Under the pieces are notes generated by a model. That model was given only the letters and a program-made list of their open reading frames with translations, was not told the DNA's origin and did not search any database. A program made the translations under genes and the position numbers. Below are positions 62,860 to 64,000 of a stretch of 64,000 bases of DNA, in pieces. This DNA is from Nomia melanderi (taxonomy: Eukaryota > Arthropoda > Insecta > Hymenoptera > Halictidae). The stretch covers positions 62,001-126,000 of the forward strand of contig NW_027475168.1 of NCBI RefSeq assembly GCF_051020985.1, given 5' to 3'. Numbering within the stretch: the first letter of the stretch is position 1; each line of letters opens with the position of its first letter.

Positions 62860-63034
62860 TTAGAGATAGCGCAATAAATCAAAGTGCATTGTCTGTAGGA
62901 GGCCCAGGCGAATGAATCTGGCCGGCAGGAACGACCTCCGACCACCAGGGGCCGAGAAAACCACCGTCTCATGGGTCCGGACACTCAGGGTCAGGGGAAA
63001 ATCCAATATATATCTGGTGATATCTCGGGTGCTA
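62860..63034 (+). repeat. P-type monomer (zone 3 CCCAGGCGAATG variant)
   Basis: This is an A-cassette monomer whose left part reads GGCCCAGGCGAATGAATCTG, here with GCCGGCAGGAACGACCTCCG and CATGGGTCCGGAC. Many monomers between 46,230 and 63,900 carry the CCCAGGCGAATG change, combined with varying downstream cassettes. That shows the left part and the cassette have been reshuffled independently. Confidence 0.8.
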
Positions 63035-64000
63035 TTACAGATAGTGCAACGAATCGAAGTGCATTGTCTGTAGGAGGCCCTGGCGCATGAATCTGTGCAG
63101 CGGGATCGACCTCGGACCACCAGAGGCCGAGAAAACCACACTCTCATTGGGCCGGACACTCAGGGTCGGGGAAGAATCCAATATGTATCTGGTGATATGT
63201 CGGGTGCTATTACAGATAGCGCAATAAACCAAAGTGAATTGTCTGCAGGAAACCCTGGCGCATGAATCTGTTCAGCGGGGTATAACTCGGACCACGAGGG
63301 ACCGAGAAAACCATCGACACATGGGGCCGGACTGTCAGGGTCAGGGAAAAATCCAATATATATCTGGTGATATCTCTTGTGCTATTACAGATAGCGCAAT
63401 AAACCAAAGTGAATTATCTGCAGGAGGCCCTGGCGCATGAATCTGTGCAGCAGGAACGACCTCGGACCACCAGGGGCCGAGAAAACCACCGTCTCATGGG
63501 TCCGGACACTCAGGGTCATGGGAAAGTCAATTATATATCTGGTGATATCTCGGGTGCTATTACAGATAGCGCAATAAATCAAATTGCATTGTCTGTAGGA
63601 GGCCCTGTCGCATGAATCTGTGCAGCTCGAACGACCTCGGACCACCAGGGGCCGAGAAAACCACCATCACATGGGGCCGGACACTCAGTGTCAGGGGAAA
63701 ATCCAATATATATCTGGTGATATCTCGGGTGCTATGACAGATAGCGCAATAAATCAAAGTGCATTGTCTGTAGGAGGACCAGGCGAATGAATCTGTGCAG
63801 CGGGAACGACCTCGGACCACCAGGGGCCGAGAAAACCACCGCCTCATGGGTCCGGACACTCAGGGTCTGGGGAAAATCCAATATATATCTGGTGATATCT
63901 CGGGTGCTATTACAGATAGCGCAATAAATCAAAGTGCATTGTCTGTAGGAGGCCCTGGCGCATGAATCTGTGCAGCGGGAACGACCTCGGACCACCAGGG

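Larger units (their letters stand above)
1..64000. repeat. 175-bp tandem satellite array filling the window (about 366 monomers)
   Basis: Landmarks such as GATATCTCGGGTGCTA, GCAGCGGGAACGACC and CCACCAGGGGCCGAG recur every 175 bp from the first base to the last, always in the same orientation. The register starts at 59 (modulo 175) and ends at 35. The net 24-bp loss is fully explained by ten 1-bp gains, ten 1-bp losses and two 12-bp losses, so nothing foreign is inserted. I see no unique sequence, transposon end, RNA gene or gene. Large arrays of this kind are typical of eukaryotic centromeres or heterochromatic blocks; that location is inference. The family is not one I recognise. Confidence 0.98.
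45001..64000. repeat. Array zone 3: A-rich, E monomers, CCCAGGCGAATG variant
   Basis: Most monomers carry A cassettes, and B cassettes are few (near 46,150, 49,995, 50,530, 51,050, 58,935, 62,085 and 62,605). The left part of many monomers reads GGCCCAGGCGAATGAATCTG; I did not see CCCAGGCGAATG before about 46,275. E monomers replace C. Frequent A variants are CATGGGTCCGGAC and CCGCAGTCTCACGG. Higher-order structure of roughly 10-12 monomers is clearest at 54,430-58,315. The array runs off the right end of the window. Confidence 0.75.

Noticed and set aside
1..64000. Conserved 68-codon plus-strand and 65-99-codon minus-strand frames in most monomers, possible repeated small proteins
   Set aside because: They overlap each other on opposite strands in every unit, have no ribosome-binding or promoter context, and vary by substitution without sparing codon positions. 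Satellite repetition explains their recurrence.
1..64000. CRISPR array
   Set aside because: The period is 175 bp, with variation spread throughout and no alternation of short invariant repeats with unrelated spacers. The variable cassette falls into a few recurring classes.
1..64000. rDNA intergenic spacer subrepeats
   Set aside because: No rRNA gene, promoter or unique spacer appears in 64 kb, and there are far more repeats than a spacer carries.
1..64000. Transposable element insertion within the array
   Set aside because: The unit register is fully accounted for by small indels, and no target-site duplication, terminal repeat or foreign segment was found.
1..64000. Known satellite such as human alpha satellite (171 bp) or the Arabidopsis 178-bp repeat
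   Set aside because: Period, base composition and motifs differ from what I know of those families. A database search is needed to exclude less familiar families.

Overview
The window contains one kind of sequence from end to end: a head-to-tail tandem satellite array with a 175-bp unit. Tracking the unit register by hand from base 59 to the end gives about 366 monomers, all in the same orientation. There is no unique sequence, mobile element, RNA gene or credible protein gene, and neither edge of the array is visible. A gap-free 64-kb array with a nucleosome-sized monomer, many diverged monomer subtypes and higher-order repeats points to eukaryotic centromeric or other constitutive heterochromatin. 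I do not recognise the family and cannot name the species. The hand consensus is about 53% GC. It does not read as human alpha satellite or the Arabidopsis 178-bp repeat as I know them.

Monomer anatomy, with position 1 set at TTAGAGATAGCG: positions 1-76 are a conserved left part with GTGCATTGTCTG or GTGAATTATCTG, then GGCGCATGAATCTG and GCAGCGGGAACGACC. Positions 77-97 are a dyad, CTCGG-N11-CCGAG. About positions 102-140 are a variable cassette that defines the subtypes. Positions 141-175 are a conserved AT-rich right end, AATCCAATATATATCTGG then GATATCTCGGGTGCTA. The main cassette classes are A (CACCGTCTCATGGGGCCGGA), B (TTACAGATTTTCGG with CCGTCACCCAA), C (CCGTCAACACATG), D (CCACCATTGGCCG with ACACCCAAGGTCATG) and E (CCATCGACACATGG).

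Layout: zone 1 (1-20,235) alternates A and B monomers and contains several internal copies 0.5-1.4 kb long, ending in a near-perfect tandem pair of 1,050-bp hexamers. Zone 2 (20,236 to about 45,000) is marked by linked D-C dimers and by a 3.5-5.4 kb block present in three versions, one lacking exactly five monomers. Zone 3 (about 45,000-64,000) is mostly A with few B, has E in place of C, carries a GCCCAGGCGAATG variant, and has a higher-order repeat of about 12 monomers. The pattern fits repeated unequal exchange or amplification in register. All identities are line-by-line readings, not computed alignments.
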